Shown: one piece after another, positions 53,952-64,000 of the stretch
Position numbering within the stretch: the stretch's first letter is position 1
How the letters are laid out: every line of letters starts with the position of its first letter
Source of the DNA: Mustela lutreola
Lineage: Eukaryota; Chordata; Mammalia; Carnivora; Mustelidae
Assembly: GCF_030435805.1 (NCBI RefSeq)
Contig: NC_081291.1
Location: 13,663,001-13,727,000 of the forward strand
Direction of reading: 5' to 3'
DNA length: 64,000 nucleotides
Made by a program: the position numbers and the translations under genes
The notes under the pieces: model-generated
Told to the model about the DNA's origin: nothing
What the model saw: only the letters and a program-made list of their open reading frames with translations
Database searches by the model: none

Positions 53952-56900
53952 ATGGATTCAGGACCCGGGACCGACACGGCGCCGCTGACTGGCCTGGCCT
54001 GGTCGACCGCCTCGGCGCCTCCCCCGCGGGGATTCAGTGCGGTGAGCTACGTCGGGGGCCCGGGGATTAGTGGGGGCAGAGGCGGCCGCGTCGGGGTAGG
54101 AGCCTGATGCTGACTCCGATCCCCGACGTAGATCTCCTGCACCGTAGAAGGGACGCCCGCCAGCTTCGGCAAGAGCTTCGCGCAGAAATCTGGCTATTTT
54201 CTGTGCCTCAGTTCTTTGGGCAGCCTAGAGGTAAGGGGCGCCGTCCTTCGGCATCCCCCGGGTACGCCCACTCCCCCGTCCTCTTGCGGGGCCCTACGCC
54301 AGGCGCGCTGTCCCCGCTGCAGAGTGACTGTCGCTGTGTCCTCCCCTTCCTCCCCCTCAGAATCCGCAGGAGAATGTGGTGGCCGATATCCAGGTCCTGG
54401 TGGACAAGAGCCCCCTCCCACCGGGCTTTTCCCCGGTCTGCGACCCCCTGGACTCCAGTGAGGCCCGCGTCCGAGGCTGGGGGTGGGATGGGGGGCCGCG
54501 TTCGGGTCCCCGTGGGTAGGACCAGGGAAGGGTGGAGGGACGACTGGACAGGTGCTTGTTTTCCGAGCCACGACCGCGCACTGGGTGATGACAGGGCTGG
54601 CTGTGGAGTTGAGCCCTGTTCTGGGGCGGGGCCACATGCCCTGCCCTGCGTAAAAATGTGTGGTTGGCACAGCCTCTGACCTAGACCAAGAGTTGTGACC
54701 CGTTTCATTACTGTTTCTGCTGCATCTTACACCGTAGCCAAGCCGCACCACGGGTCATTGCCAAGCCTTTTCCTTTCCAGGCTTTTGCACACGGTTTCCT
54801 CTGCCTGGAGCTCTTCCGGGACTCTTCCCGCTAGCTAATACTTGGTTCTCCCCCAGGTCTTTGGTTACCTCTCCCCACCCCTCTCCTCTGGCTCCTATAG
54901 CCGGAGCTGTCCTCCCAGGCCTGACCCTCTGCTGCTTTCCAACCACCTGGCTCCCCCTGCCTCTCGCTGTGACTTGTCACGTGTATTTAACTCTCAGGAT
55001 GTTTCTATGGATATTGGAGTTGGCAAAGTTTTTCTGTTCAGATGGAGATAGTAGATGTTTTAGGCTTTGCAGGCCAGGTAGTGCTGTTGCCTCCCTGCTC
55101 CCCCCACCCCCCACAATCCTTTAAAAACATGAAAACCATTCTTAGCTCATAAGCCCTGTGAAAACAAATTTTGGACGTCTTTTGGCTCATAGGCTGGAGT
55201 TTGCAGACCCCTGGATTAGAGGACGAAGGAAAAGTGAGGTTTGCAGGCCAGGATAGGCATTCAGTTCTGTCTGAGTTCATAGCTGTCCACCCTTGCTGTA
55301 GGTGCCCATGGTCATCCCATGAATGCTTCTCCATGTCACCAGCTACCCCTCCTTTGGCTATACCATTCATGATTGAACCGTTGACCTAAAGCTCTCCAGG
55401 GAGCTGCTTTAAACAGTGCCCTGGCAAGCGTCATCCTGGAGCCATCTTTGGACCCCCTTCACTGCTTCTTCCCTCTTCTCACACCCTTGCCACCCGCCCC
55501 CCACTCCCAGAGGCCTCTGTGTCCAAGAAGAAACGCATGTGTGTGAAGCTCGTGCCCCTGGGGGCTGCAGACATGGCTGTGTTCGATGTCCGGCTGAGCG
55601 GGAAGACCAAGACGGTGCCTGGATACCTGCGAGTAGGGTACGGCCACCCCCAGCCTCTGGCCTCCTTTGCTCTCCAGCTCCCGTATCTGCCCTGCTGACC
55701 CTCAGGGACTCTCCTGAGGCTTCCTGTGCCTTCCGTCACTTCCCTGTGCCTCAGTTTCCACAGGTTAAATCTGGGCTAATTTGTATCAGTCTTGTAGGGT
55801 TCTTGTGAGGGGTGCGTTGATGAGTCTGAAGCTCACAGTACATGCTCAGACGCAGCAATATTAATTTGGAATGTTGCTCAGGGTGTGGGCTAAGACAGAA
55901 GGCAAATCCCCCAAAGGTCTGGGGTCATCCTCTTGGGCCAGGACCTCTCCCTACTTCTCTCTCCTTCTAGGGACATGGGGGGCTTTGCCATTTGGTGCAG
56001 GAAGGCCAAGGCCCCAAGGCCAGTGCCCAAGCCCCGAGCTCTCAGCCAGGACATGCGGGGCCTCTCCCTGGACCCACCTGCCCAACCCAGGTGAGTCCTC
56101 AGGCTTGGGGATGGGGTGGCCATGGGGGGAATTATGGCTGACCTGTGCTGTCCTGCCCCCGTCAGTAAGGATGGCTTTCCAGAGCGGACCCTGTCCAGGT
56201 TAGGCTCTCGGGCATCTACACTGCGGCGGAGCGACTCCATCTACGAGGCCTCCAACCTCTATGGCATCTCAGGTGAGCGCCATGCAAGAAACCGAGGCCC
56301 TGGGGCGGGGTAAGACTGGCTCGAGGTGGGCTGGCCAGGAGGGGGTGGGGTCAGGGTTGGAAGCCGGCTTGGGCCTCCCCAGTTTTTTGCAGACTGCAGA
56401 GAGCCTGGGGCTTAGGAAAGGGCCTCTCTGGCTGGGGGTGGACCGCAGGCAGGCCACACCCACCTTGTGTCTCAGCCCTACCCTTACCTGCCTTCCTCAG
56501 CCATGGATGGTGTTCCCTTCACCCTGCACCCCCGGTTTGAGGGCAAGAGCTGTGGCCCCCTGGTGAGTCTCTGCTGGGGGGATCCTGGGTCTGCGCCTGC
56601 CAGTTGCCTTCCTAAGGGTTCAGGATGCAGGGAGGGAAAGAGTGTCATCTGTGTACCCAGTGGCCCAGCACAGAGGCCCGTGTTCCTGGGTTGGAGGAGG
56701 CTGGAAGCCAGAGGGTCGTAGTCCCAGAATGGGGAATCAGGCGGGACAGCTGGATGCTGGCGGCAGGAGGCTGTGGCAGGAAGGATGAGGGGATGTTCAG
56801 GCAAATACTGGGGGGCGGCCCTCCTTGAGGATGAGGGATTGGGTTTCCAGGAGGTTAGGGTCCCTCCCGCAAGACTGACCCATGTCTGCCCACCAGGCCT

Positions 56901-57215
56901 TCTCTGCCTTTGCTGATCTGACAATCAAGTCGCTGGCGGATATTGAAGAGGAGGTGGGTGTGGGGCCCAGGATGGGGTGCTAGGGGACCCCTGCCTTCCT
57001 GGTACCCCAGTTTGCCCCAGCCACACCCCATCTCCTGAGAGCTGGAGCTCGCTAAGCCCTAATTGTCTTCACCCCCTCACCATTCCTCAGGCACCACTAT
57101 GCCCCCCTCACTCACTCTGTTTTCCCTTTCCCCCTGCTCTGCTGCCCCCCAGTATAACTATGGCTTCGTGGTAGAGAAGACTGCAGCCGCACGCCTGCCC
57201 CCCAGCGTCTCGTAG
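53952..57215 (+). CDS. MVB12A: MVB12A, ESCRT-I subunit (nine coding exons, 273 aa)
   Basis: MVB12A is a subunit of ESCRT-I, which sorts ubiquitinated cargo into multivesicular bodies and takes part in cytokinesis and virus budding. Exons are 53952-54041, 54132-54230, 54361-54457, 55511-55637, 55971-56090, 56166-56272, 56501-56562, 56897-56953 and 57153-57215. They total 822 nt and all junctions are GT/AG. The length, 273 aa, equals human. The MABP domain covers roughly residues 9-150 (it includes [20 protein letters not shown] and [12 protein letters not shown]). A proline-rich SH3-ligand-like stretch (APRPVPKPR) follows. Then comes a basic, serine-rich stretch ([20 protein letters not shown]) likely to be phosphorylated. 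The C-terminal UMA domain (about 211-260, [17 protein letters not shown]) binds the ESCRT-I core. The start follows a CpG-rich promoter and begins [12 protein letters not shown], like human MDPVPGTDSAPL. The frame is whole. Confidence 0.97.
54458..55510. other. MVB12A intron 3, no SINE
   Basis: The longest MVB12A intron holds no clear CAN-type SINE, unlike all the other large gaps in the window. A block at 55020-55220 ('gtagatgttttaggctttgcaggcca', repeated in part at 55240) looks like an old interspersed repeat that I cannot name. Confidence 0.4.
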
Positions 57216-57503
57216 CTCTCGGTCAGCCCCGGGACAGAGCCCACTCACCCGCCACCCTGGGACCGGCCGCCATCCTGCCCCACAGCATCTTGGGAACCTT
57301 GGCAGGGCAAGGCGTTCTAGACCTCAGCCACCCAGGGGAGCCACAGCCCTGGAGAAGGAGCAAGACCGGTCTGCTTGGTGATGGGGTCTCTCGCCCCCTG
57401 GGCCCTGCAGGGCAGGTGTGGGGGCTGGACGGAAACCAGTGCCTTCAAGTCGTTTGTGTCAAAACTCTCTGGTGCCTGGAGGCCACGCGGGCGTCCTCCT
57501 GGC

Positions 57504-57509
57504 AATAAA
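57504..57509 (+). terminator. Poly(A) signal of MVB12A
   Basis: AATAAA lies 289 nt after the MVB12A stop, within GGCAATAAACACT. GT-rich sequence (GTGCCCACCGTCTGG) follows at about 57518-57534. Cleavage is expected near 57520-57530. Confidence 0.85.
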
Positions 57510-57814
57510 CACTACCCTGTGCCCACCGTCTGGAGTCCTGATTCTGGCTGCTGGTCCTCTGTGGCTCACCGTCTTTGCCATGCGCACCCAGCACAAGACA
57601 GGGCAGGTGCCCACCCAGTAAGCAAAATCGAGGAGAGGCAGCAGCTCCACTGCCACGGCCAGAATATTCCGCAGAGGCAGGGAACAGGCTTAGCAAGCGA
57701 CTGAGTGGGCCTGTAGATCAGAGAAGCCTTGGTCTGCCCCTCCGACACTGCACGTAGCAGGAGCGTTTGGATCATGGGGAGGGGGTCAGATCCCCAACAC
57801 CTGATGTGCAGTGT

Positions 57815-58301
57815 CTCATTTGGTGTTCCCACACCCCGATAGGAAGCCCTAGTTTTGGCATCTTACAGATAGGGAAACTGAGGCCAGAGCAGCTGAAGTC
57901 ACAGCTAAGATGTTCTTTTTTTTAAAAGATTTTATTCGAGGGGCGCCTGGGTGGCTCAGTTGGTTAAGTGGCTGCCTTCAGCTGTGGTCATGATCCCAGT
58001 GTCCTGGGATCGAGTCCCACATCGGGCTCCTTGCTCAGCAGGGAACCTGCTCCCTCTGCCTGCCTGTTGGCCTACTTGTGATCTCTCTCTGACAAATAAA
58101 TAAATAAAATCTTTAAAAAAAAAAAAAAAACTATTTTATTCAAGAGAGAGAGCGCGAGAGAGCAAGCAGGAGCAGGGGCAAAGGGGCAAGCAGGCTCCCC
58201 ACTGAGCAGAGAGCCGGACGCAGGGCTCCAGCCCAGGACCCTGAGATCCTGACCTGAGCCGAAGGCATACGCTTCACCAACCAAGTCACTCAGGCGCCCC
58301 G
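57815..58301 (-). repeat. MIR with a SINE nested in a SINE
   Basis: MIR-like sequence (57815-57913) is followed by a reversed CAN-type SINE (57914-58301). That SINE is interrupted near its tail by a plus-strand copy (57939-58130). ATTTTATTCGAG / ATTTTATTCAAG is the inner copy's target duplication. Confidence 0.85.
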
Positions 58302-58369
58302 GCAGTTGAGATTTGAACCCAGAGCCTACGTCTTCAGGCTCCTCTGTGTATCTTTTTGCTCTGCTCTGC

Positions 58370-59290
58370 GGTGGATCCATTCAGTCAGTTCTTATTCGCG
58401 GTGGTTCCGTTCTGAAACATTGCAGTGAACGCTGACTTAGGGCATACTGGATTCCACAGCGAATACAGAGGTAGGTTCCTACAAGCCTTTAGTCACCTTT
58501 TTGTTGAACAATCAGTACGTGACTTTGGTGTGTTTCAAGACACCTTATTTAATACATACGGCTGACTGGTTAATATTGAACTTCCAGCCGGCCGTGCTCT
58601 AAACTCAAGCCTGAACAAAGCTCTGCAAACACACATTTTCTCCAGGAGGCACATTCCCGCCTTCTTGCATTTGGGGACACTAGACAGCACTAAGCACTGT
58701 GCTTGGAGACTTTTTTCTTCTTTTCTTTTTTTTTTAGATTTTATTTACTTGAGAGAGAGAGAGAGAGTACCAGTGGGGGAGGGGGGCAGAGGGAGATGGA
58801 GAAGCAGACTCCCTGCTGAGTGGAGAGCCCAGCTTGGTGCTCTATTCCAGGACCCTGAGACCATGACCCAGGCCAAAGGCAGCTGCTCAATTGACTGAGC
58901 CACCCAGGTACCCCTGGAGACCTTTTTTTAAAAAAAAGATTTTATTTATTTGACAGAGGTCACAAGTAGGCAGAGAGGCAGGCAGAGAGAGGGGGGGAAG
59001 CAGGCTCCCTGCTGAGCAGAGAACCCGATGCGGGGCTCGATCCCAGGACCCCGAGATTATGACCTGAGCGGAAGGCAGAGGCTTAACCCATTGAGCCACC
59101 TAGGTGCCCCCGGAACCCTTTTTAAATAGCAAAACTGCCATGCAAAAATGTGGAAAATGCCACTAGATGGACCATAGAAAGGTCGCTTGTGCACAGTCCA
59201 AGCTGATGTGAGATGGCGTCACACTTCAACGGGGGCCGTGTCCCTCGGTGATTCACATTTCCGGAACCCTGCTCTGTAGTGTGTCCCTGA
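58370..59290. mobile_element. Ancient interspersed repeat split by two SINEs
   Basis: 'tcagttcttattcgcggtggttccgttctgaaac', 'ggttcctacaagcc' and 'gacaccttatttaatacatac' recall a widespread old mammalian repeat, probably a DNA-transposon relic; I cannot name the family. It is broken by reversed SINEs at 58729-58913 and 58922-59110. Confidence 0.45.
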
Positions 59291-60470
59291 GTGACCACGA
59301 AGGGCTACAAGCTTTGGCTTGAAGGTGGCAAATCAGTCTCGGCCCGCGGAACCCAACAAACACCGGGATCTACGCATAATGGGGTGGGCCAATGTGTGAA
59401 TGAATGATCCAGGGCTCACACCACTTTTCTCCCGCACCCCCGCATTTCTTCCTTTCCCGCTCTGTCCGCCCTAGGTCCCCGCAGCATCAGAATGGCCCAG
59501 GTTCTGCTGATGTCAGGAACATCCCCGTATCTCTGTGGCTTAGAAAGGCTAAGGCTTCTTTCTCTTTTGTACTGTGTGCCGATGGTGAGGCAGCAACAGA
59601 CTGCTGGTCACAGGCTCTGAGACCCGCCCAAAGGGGCTGCCCCTTCTCTGCTGTGACAGCATGGCCAGACTCAGGAAGCTCTTGCCCTGTCAGTGAGATA
59701 CCCTGGATTAGAAGTGCCTCGTCAGAGCTCTGGTCACAGATCACCGGCCAGAACTCGCCCCACTTGGTCCCCCGCAGGGGTGTACCATCCACTCAGCCAC
59801 TTGTGTCCTGTCCTGGTCTGGAGTCGGAGGGAAGCAGAATGGTTCTGTCCTGGACATCTGAGGGGAGAGACAGCAAGCTGTCCTGGACAGGGGGGCAAGG
59901 GGAAACTGAAAATATGCTCCCTCCCCCGTATAGCTCAGCTGCCTCGGGAAAACTAGGCCTTCGGTGCTGAGACATCTCCCCACCTCTCCGCTCTCTGGGC
60001 GCCTGTTGGTCCCGCCCAGGCAGCTCTGGCGCCGGCCCTGGAATCTGATCTGGCCGAGAAGCAAAGACTGTTTGTTCTCCCTGGTCACCCTCTTGGCCAC
60101 CCTGAAACCAGCTCTGGATCACTTTCCAGGGCATCCGTGGGTGACCAGGGGCCCCCAGATGAGCCGTCCTGGCCCTGGATCTGACTGGACTTGCTGGTAT
60201 TGCTAGGCCGATGACCCAGCAAAATCCCAACCCTCTGAGCCCCCTGGGGCCCGAGGACAGCATTGGGAAGTGCGTGAGGGTCACCTTGGAGCCTACTCGT
60301 GCACTTCTATCTTGGGCCACATCAACCCTGACTCCTGTGGCTGAGTTTACACCAGCTTGGGCTACAGAGGAGGGGGCCAAAGCTTTATCCCTCCTGCCTT
60401 TGGCTTGCTCCCACCTGAGACAGGTGACATAGGGCGAGATGAGGTCCCACCTCCCCTGCTCACTTGCTGG
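59290..60470. other. Intergenic, no gene seen
   Basis: Long open frames occur on both strands (for example 59404-59970 plus and 59793-60500 minus). None resembles a known protein, has convincing splice sites, or carries initiator context. The next human gene, TMEM221, is not visible. Confidence 0.4.
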
Positions 60471-60570
60471 TGACGCTGAGCTGTGGCTTAGCCTCTCCAT
60501 ACCTCAGTTTCTTCATCTTTATAATGGGAATCTCAATGGGCCTTACCTCAGTGCAGCTCTGAGGGAGAAT
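60470..60570 (-). repeat. MIR
   Basis: 'gctgtggcttagcctctccatacctcagtttcttcatc' followed by 'ataatgggaatctc' is MIR-like. Confidence 0.55.
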
Positions 60571-60849
60571 GCACTCATCCCTCCACGGCTCTACTGACAT
60601 GCAGAAACACTTCCCAGCTCCAAAAGTTCTGCCCAGCTGAATGGTTTCTGGAGTGCAAAGTCCAAGCAGGTGCAGGAGGGATGCAACCCCAGCGGCCTCT
60701 GCTAGTGCAAAACCCGTGCTTCCTGTATTCAAATGTTGCTGAGCCCAGCTGTGGCCCCTACTGCTCTCTCCACCCCATCAGAGCACCCACCTGGGACAGA
60801 TTCAAACATCCCTTTGCCACCCGCCTTCAAGCCCCCTAAAGCTACAGGG

Positions 60850-61490
60850 TTCTACCTCATCAGTCATCCTACCGGCTCTTGAACTTGATAGAAGTGTAAT
60901 GCCCTCCTGAGTTCTCTTCTGAGTCTGGCTAATTCTGTTCAGTATTCCCTCTCTGACATTTATCTAGGGTGTCGCCTGTATGAGTCATTCCTTTTTCTTC
61001 ATTGCTGAGTCCATTGCATGGATGTGCCATTCTGTTCCCCTGCTCCCCTGCTGATAAACACCTGGATTGTCTTCCATCTGCGACCACTGAACAAAACCAC
61101 CCTGGGTACTGTTGCCCATGTCTTTTGAGGAACGCGCACCCGCTCCTGTTGTGTAAATGCCCCGAGTGGCGATCATGGGTGGTAGGCGAGGCCTGTGTTC
61201 TGCTCTCAGAGTTGTAGCCACGCAGACTCCCAAGGCTGTTGTATCAGTTTACGCTCCTGCCCCCAGTGAATGAGTTTCAGCGACTCTGTGTCTTCACCAA
61301 CACTTGGCATCGCAATTGCGTTAATTTTGGCCGTTGGTCTCGCCAGAGTTTGAGTTCCTTAGCTGTTCTGCAGTCTTGGCGGCTTAGAGATCCTAACTGA
61401 AAACAGCTGATTTGTGCTGTATGGAAAACACCCCTTTCTCATCTTGCTCAGACCCCTGCCATTTTTAATTGTCTTCGGGCAGAGCCTGAC
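60850..61490 (+). mobile_element. Ancient L1-like 3' region
   Basis: 'cattgctgagtccattgcatgg', 'gataaacacctggattgtcttcc' and 'tcaccaacacttggcatcgc' follow the order of old L1 3' sequence. Confidence 0.5.
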
Positions 61491-61499
61491 GAGAATTTA

Positions 61500-62215
61500 C
61501 GAGACATTAGGTAGTTTCTGAGATGGTTCCCAAAGACCATGGTGTCCCGGTGTTCAGACCCTTATAATCCCCTCCCTTGGGTAGGGCTGGACCTAGCAAC
61601 TCACTTCTAACCAACCGAACATAGCAAGGTGGATGGGTGTCACTTCCATGATTAGGTTCTAAGCCAGTGGCTTCCATCTGGTTGGAGACTCTCTTGCTGG
61701 GTTTGCTAAAGCAGACTGGCTTATAAAGATATAAAGATGTATGATGGGACTGAGGGCAGCCTCTTATCAACAGCCAGAAAGGAACCAAGACCCTTAGTTC
61801 CGCAGCTTGGAGGGAATGGATGGACCCCTGCCAACAACCCCAAAGTGAGCTTGGAAGCAGATCCCACCCCTGTTGAACCCAGATTGCAGTCTGAAGGGGA
61901 GGTCTCAGTTGAGCCATACCCCAGATTCCTAATCTCCAGAAACTGTCAGATAATAAATGCGTGTCGTTTTTTTTTTTTTTTTTTAAGATTTTATTTATTC
62001 ATTGGGCAGACAGAGATCACAAGTAGGCAGAGAGAGAGGAGGAAGCAGGCTCCCCGCTGAGCAGAGAGCCTGATGCAGGGCTCAATCCCAGGACCCCAGG
62101 ATCATGACCCGAGCCAAAGGCAGAGGCTTTAACCCACTGAGCCACCCAGGCGCCCCTAAATGCGTGTCCTTCTGAGCGGCTAACTTGGGAGGATGATTTG
62201 CAGCAAGAGCTAACA
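61500..62215 (+). mobile_element. Ancient LTR-like element (ERVL/MaLR kin) split by a SINE
   Basis: 'gatggttcccaaagaccatggtgtcc', 'ccttcccttgggtagggctggacc', 'ctgccaacaaccccaaagtgagcttggaagcag' and 'agaaactgtcagataataaatgcgtg' follow an old LTR consensus. A reversed SINE (61967-62156) interrupts it with TAAATGCGTGTC on both sides. The subfamily is not assigned. Confidence 0.55.
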
Positions 62216-62219
62216 GATA

Positions 62220-63235
62220 CAAACTCAAAGGATATTGAAGTTGGAAAGCAAGAGTGCTGGATTTTCAGATAGTATTTTTGTGATTATTGCTCCATTTTGT
62301 GATTATTGCTCAGTTTTGCATCTTGGGTGGTCTTCTGAGCCTTCTGAACACTTCTGAGCCTAAGGTCCAATTTGCACTGTACCTAGAACAGTCCTGAAAT
62401 GGAGGGTTCATGAGGCCTTTTCCAAAACTCTTATTTCACCCAAAATATGTTTTAAAGTGTGTTCATAAAGTGTTCTCTGGAGAGTGCGTGTGTGGGGGGG
62501 AATATGCCCCTTGTCATGCAGAGCAATTTCCTTCAAGGTGGCATCTGGCTTTCCATTCTAAATATCACAAGCACAGAGGACCCCAGCTCTGTCCTGCCAC
62601 TTTCAGTAGATTGCATGTGCAGAACTAAAGAGAGACCAGTTGGATCCAGGGGACAACAACGGTGATGCTTGTGTGAATTACTCAGGGTATCCAAGCCATG
62701 GTGGGCAGCCAAAACTCAATAGTTCTTCTCAACCAGGAATAGTGTGGTTAAGTGTTTTCAGTATCCCCCAGTATGCCTGCTGTTGCAAAAATGCAACAAA
62801 GCTGGAACAGACACTCTCTGCCCCCACCTCCCTTTCACCCTCTTCATGTTTATCTCTTCCTGATGAATGTCATTCACAGAAAATACCTCCAACCTTTCTT
62901 GGGCCCTCCTTTGGCCACAAGAGTGTGTCCAGCTTGTGCACAGGGAAGACCAGAAGTGTGAGGGGTTAATCTCTCTAGAAGCAGCTCTCAGCCAATACCT
63001 GATGGGGTTCAGTGGATAAACACCCCAGGCCCAAGCCCCTGTGTGGGGACCACTCTGCTGTGTGTGCTCTATACTGTTTCCCAGGGGTCCCCAACAGCAT
63101 GGCGCCTCAGTTGCCCACAGTACTATCTGCTCACTGGCGTCCCCGAAGGCCTCTGGGGATTCCTGGGGTAATCTCCCATATAGACAAACCACATCCCTCA
63201 AATCCTCTCAAGGTCTAGTTCTCTCTTTTATTTTT
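62220..63235. other. Intergenic, no gene seen
   Basis: Unique-looking sequence without recognised repeat or exon. A GTGATTATTGCTC phrase is doubled at 62280-62310. Confidence 0.4.
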
Positions 63236-63238
63236 ATT

Positions 63239-63422
63239 ATTTTTTAAGATTTTATTTATTTCTTTGACAGCGAGAAAGATCACAAGAGGCAGACAGAGGG
63301 AGGGGGGGGGAGCAGGCTCCCCACCCAAGCAGAGAGCCAGAGGTGGGGCTTGATCCCAGGACCCTGAGATCATGACCAGAGCCAAAGCAGAAGCCGAACC
63401 CACTGAGCCACCCAGGCGCCCC
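63239..63422 (-). repeat. CAN-type SINE
   Basis: Reversed copy. CTCAAGGTCTAGTTCT on both sides (63207 and 63422) is the target duplication. Confidence 0.93.
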
Positions 63423-63429
63423 TCAAGGT

Positions 63430-64000
63430 CTAGTTCTGATGATCCCAATCCAAGGCAACATCTTTGAGAGATGTTGTCCACTTTCTAATCACACAGGATG
63501 CTGATAGCTGCTGGTTTTGCATGGCCCGTGGAATTAATGGAGACATCAATATCCTTTCTGATTTGGTCCTCATAGCTGTGTTTGGTAGAGTGGAGGAGGT
63601 TACCTTATTTTGTAAGGGAAACTAAAGTGGCAGGTCGCATGACTGTTTCCAGAGCCAGGTCTGTCCCAGCTCCTGGAGGACACAGAGCGACCTGAGCCTT
63701 TGGCTCCAGCCCCAGAATCAGCCTTATCCCCTCTCACCTGATTCTGGCCGAGATATGAGGATGCTCGGAGTCCCTTCCAGGGAACAGCTGGCAAGGTGGG
63801 GCAGGTTTCACTGGGCTATGGGCAGCACTCCCAGCCGGCCTTCCAAGCTGAAACCTTGCATAGTTTTCAGGGCTCCTGTCCTGGGTCCCGTGAGGATGTG
63901 CAAGGGTCAGACGAGAGTGAGGCTAGTGAGCTCAAGAGGTACAACATTTAAGGAGCTCATTCTAGTTCAGGACCCCATCTGTACCTGCAGGAGCCTGAGA
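63430..64000. other. Right end of window, no gene seen
   Basis: Unique sequence. No exon was recognised; it may precede TMEM221, but nothing here shows that. Confidence 0.35.

Noticed and set aside
59404-60500. Possible coding exons right of MVB12A
   Set aside because: Open frames exist on both strands, but none resembles TMEM221 or another known protein, and splice sites are not convincing.
1730-63420. tRNA genes
   Set aside because: The many tRNA-like cores (GGTTAAG...GGGATCGAGTCCC) are SINE heads attached to SINE bodies and tails, not free tRNA genes.
1-64000. CRISPR arrays, operons, phage or bacterial systems
   Set aside because: The repeats are dispersed SINEs, not regularly spaced direct repeats, and all real genes are spliced vertebrate genes.

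Overview
The window is mammalian nuclear DNA. About sixty copies of a tRNA-Lys-derived CAN-type SINE, together with their head (GGGGCGCCTGGGTGGCTCAG) and their AAATAAATAAAATCTT-type tail, point to a caniform carnivore that is not a dog, most likely a mustelid. The gene order PLVAP - CCDC194 - BST2 - MVB12A is the same as on human 19p13.11. I assigned all families by eye from remembered proteins and repeats, without a database search. Layout: 1-2110 has no gene I recognise. PLVAP is on the minus strand at 2895-17818 (six coding exons, 440 aa). CCDC194 is on the minus strand at 27714-30366 (four coding exons, 234 aa). BST2/tetherin is on the minus strand at 40906-42849 (four coding exons, 185 aa), with an interferon-type ISRE just upstream. 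MVB12A is on the plus strand at 53952-57215 (nine coding exons, 273 aa), with a CpG-rich promoter and a clear poly(A) signal. The stretch from 57530 to 64000 is intergenic and repeat-rich; the next expected gene, TMEM221, was not seen. All four reading frames close exactly across every splice junction I placed (consensus GT/AG, phases adding up to whole codons), so the gene models are strong. The spaces between and inside the genes hold ancient L1 pieces, MIRs, MaLR-like LTRs, and several layers of retrovirus fossils. These are a minus-strand gammaretrovirus-like provirus (about 31215-38130, with gag and pol traces), a family of about 0.5 kb LTRs (4615-5723, 33715-34391, 43583-44066, 44877-44965), another LTR at 44966-45329, an LTR-like block near 32810-33390, and a plus-strand class I ERV body (about 47690-53402) lying between BST2 and MVB12A. 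All are broken many times and carry later SINE insertions. Biology: PLVAP builds the diaphragms of endothelial caveolae and fenestrae. BST2 tethers budding enveloped viruses. MVB12A is an ESCRT-I subunit, part of the machinery viruses use to bud. CCDC194 is uncharacterised. PLVAP, CCDC194 and BST2 are three adjacent same-strand genes for short-tailed type II membrane proteins with lumenal coiled coils. Their first two intron phases match, and CCDC194 and BST2 match across the whole gene. That is the most interesting host-gene pattern here and fits an origin by tandem duplication.
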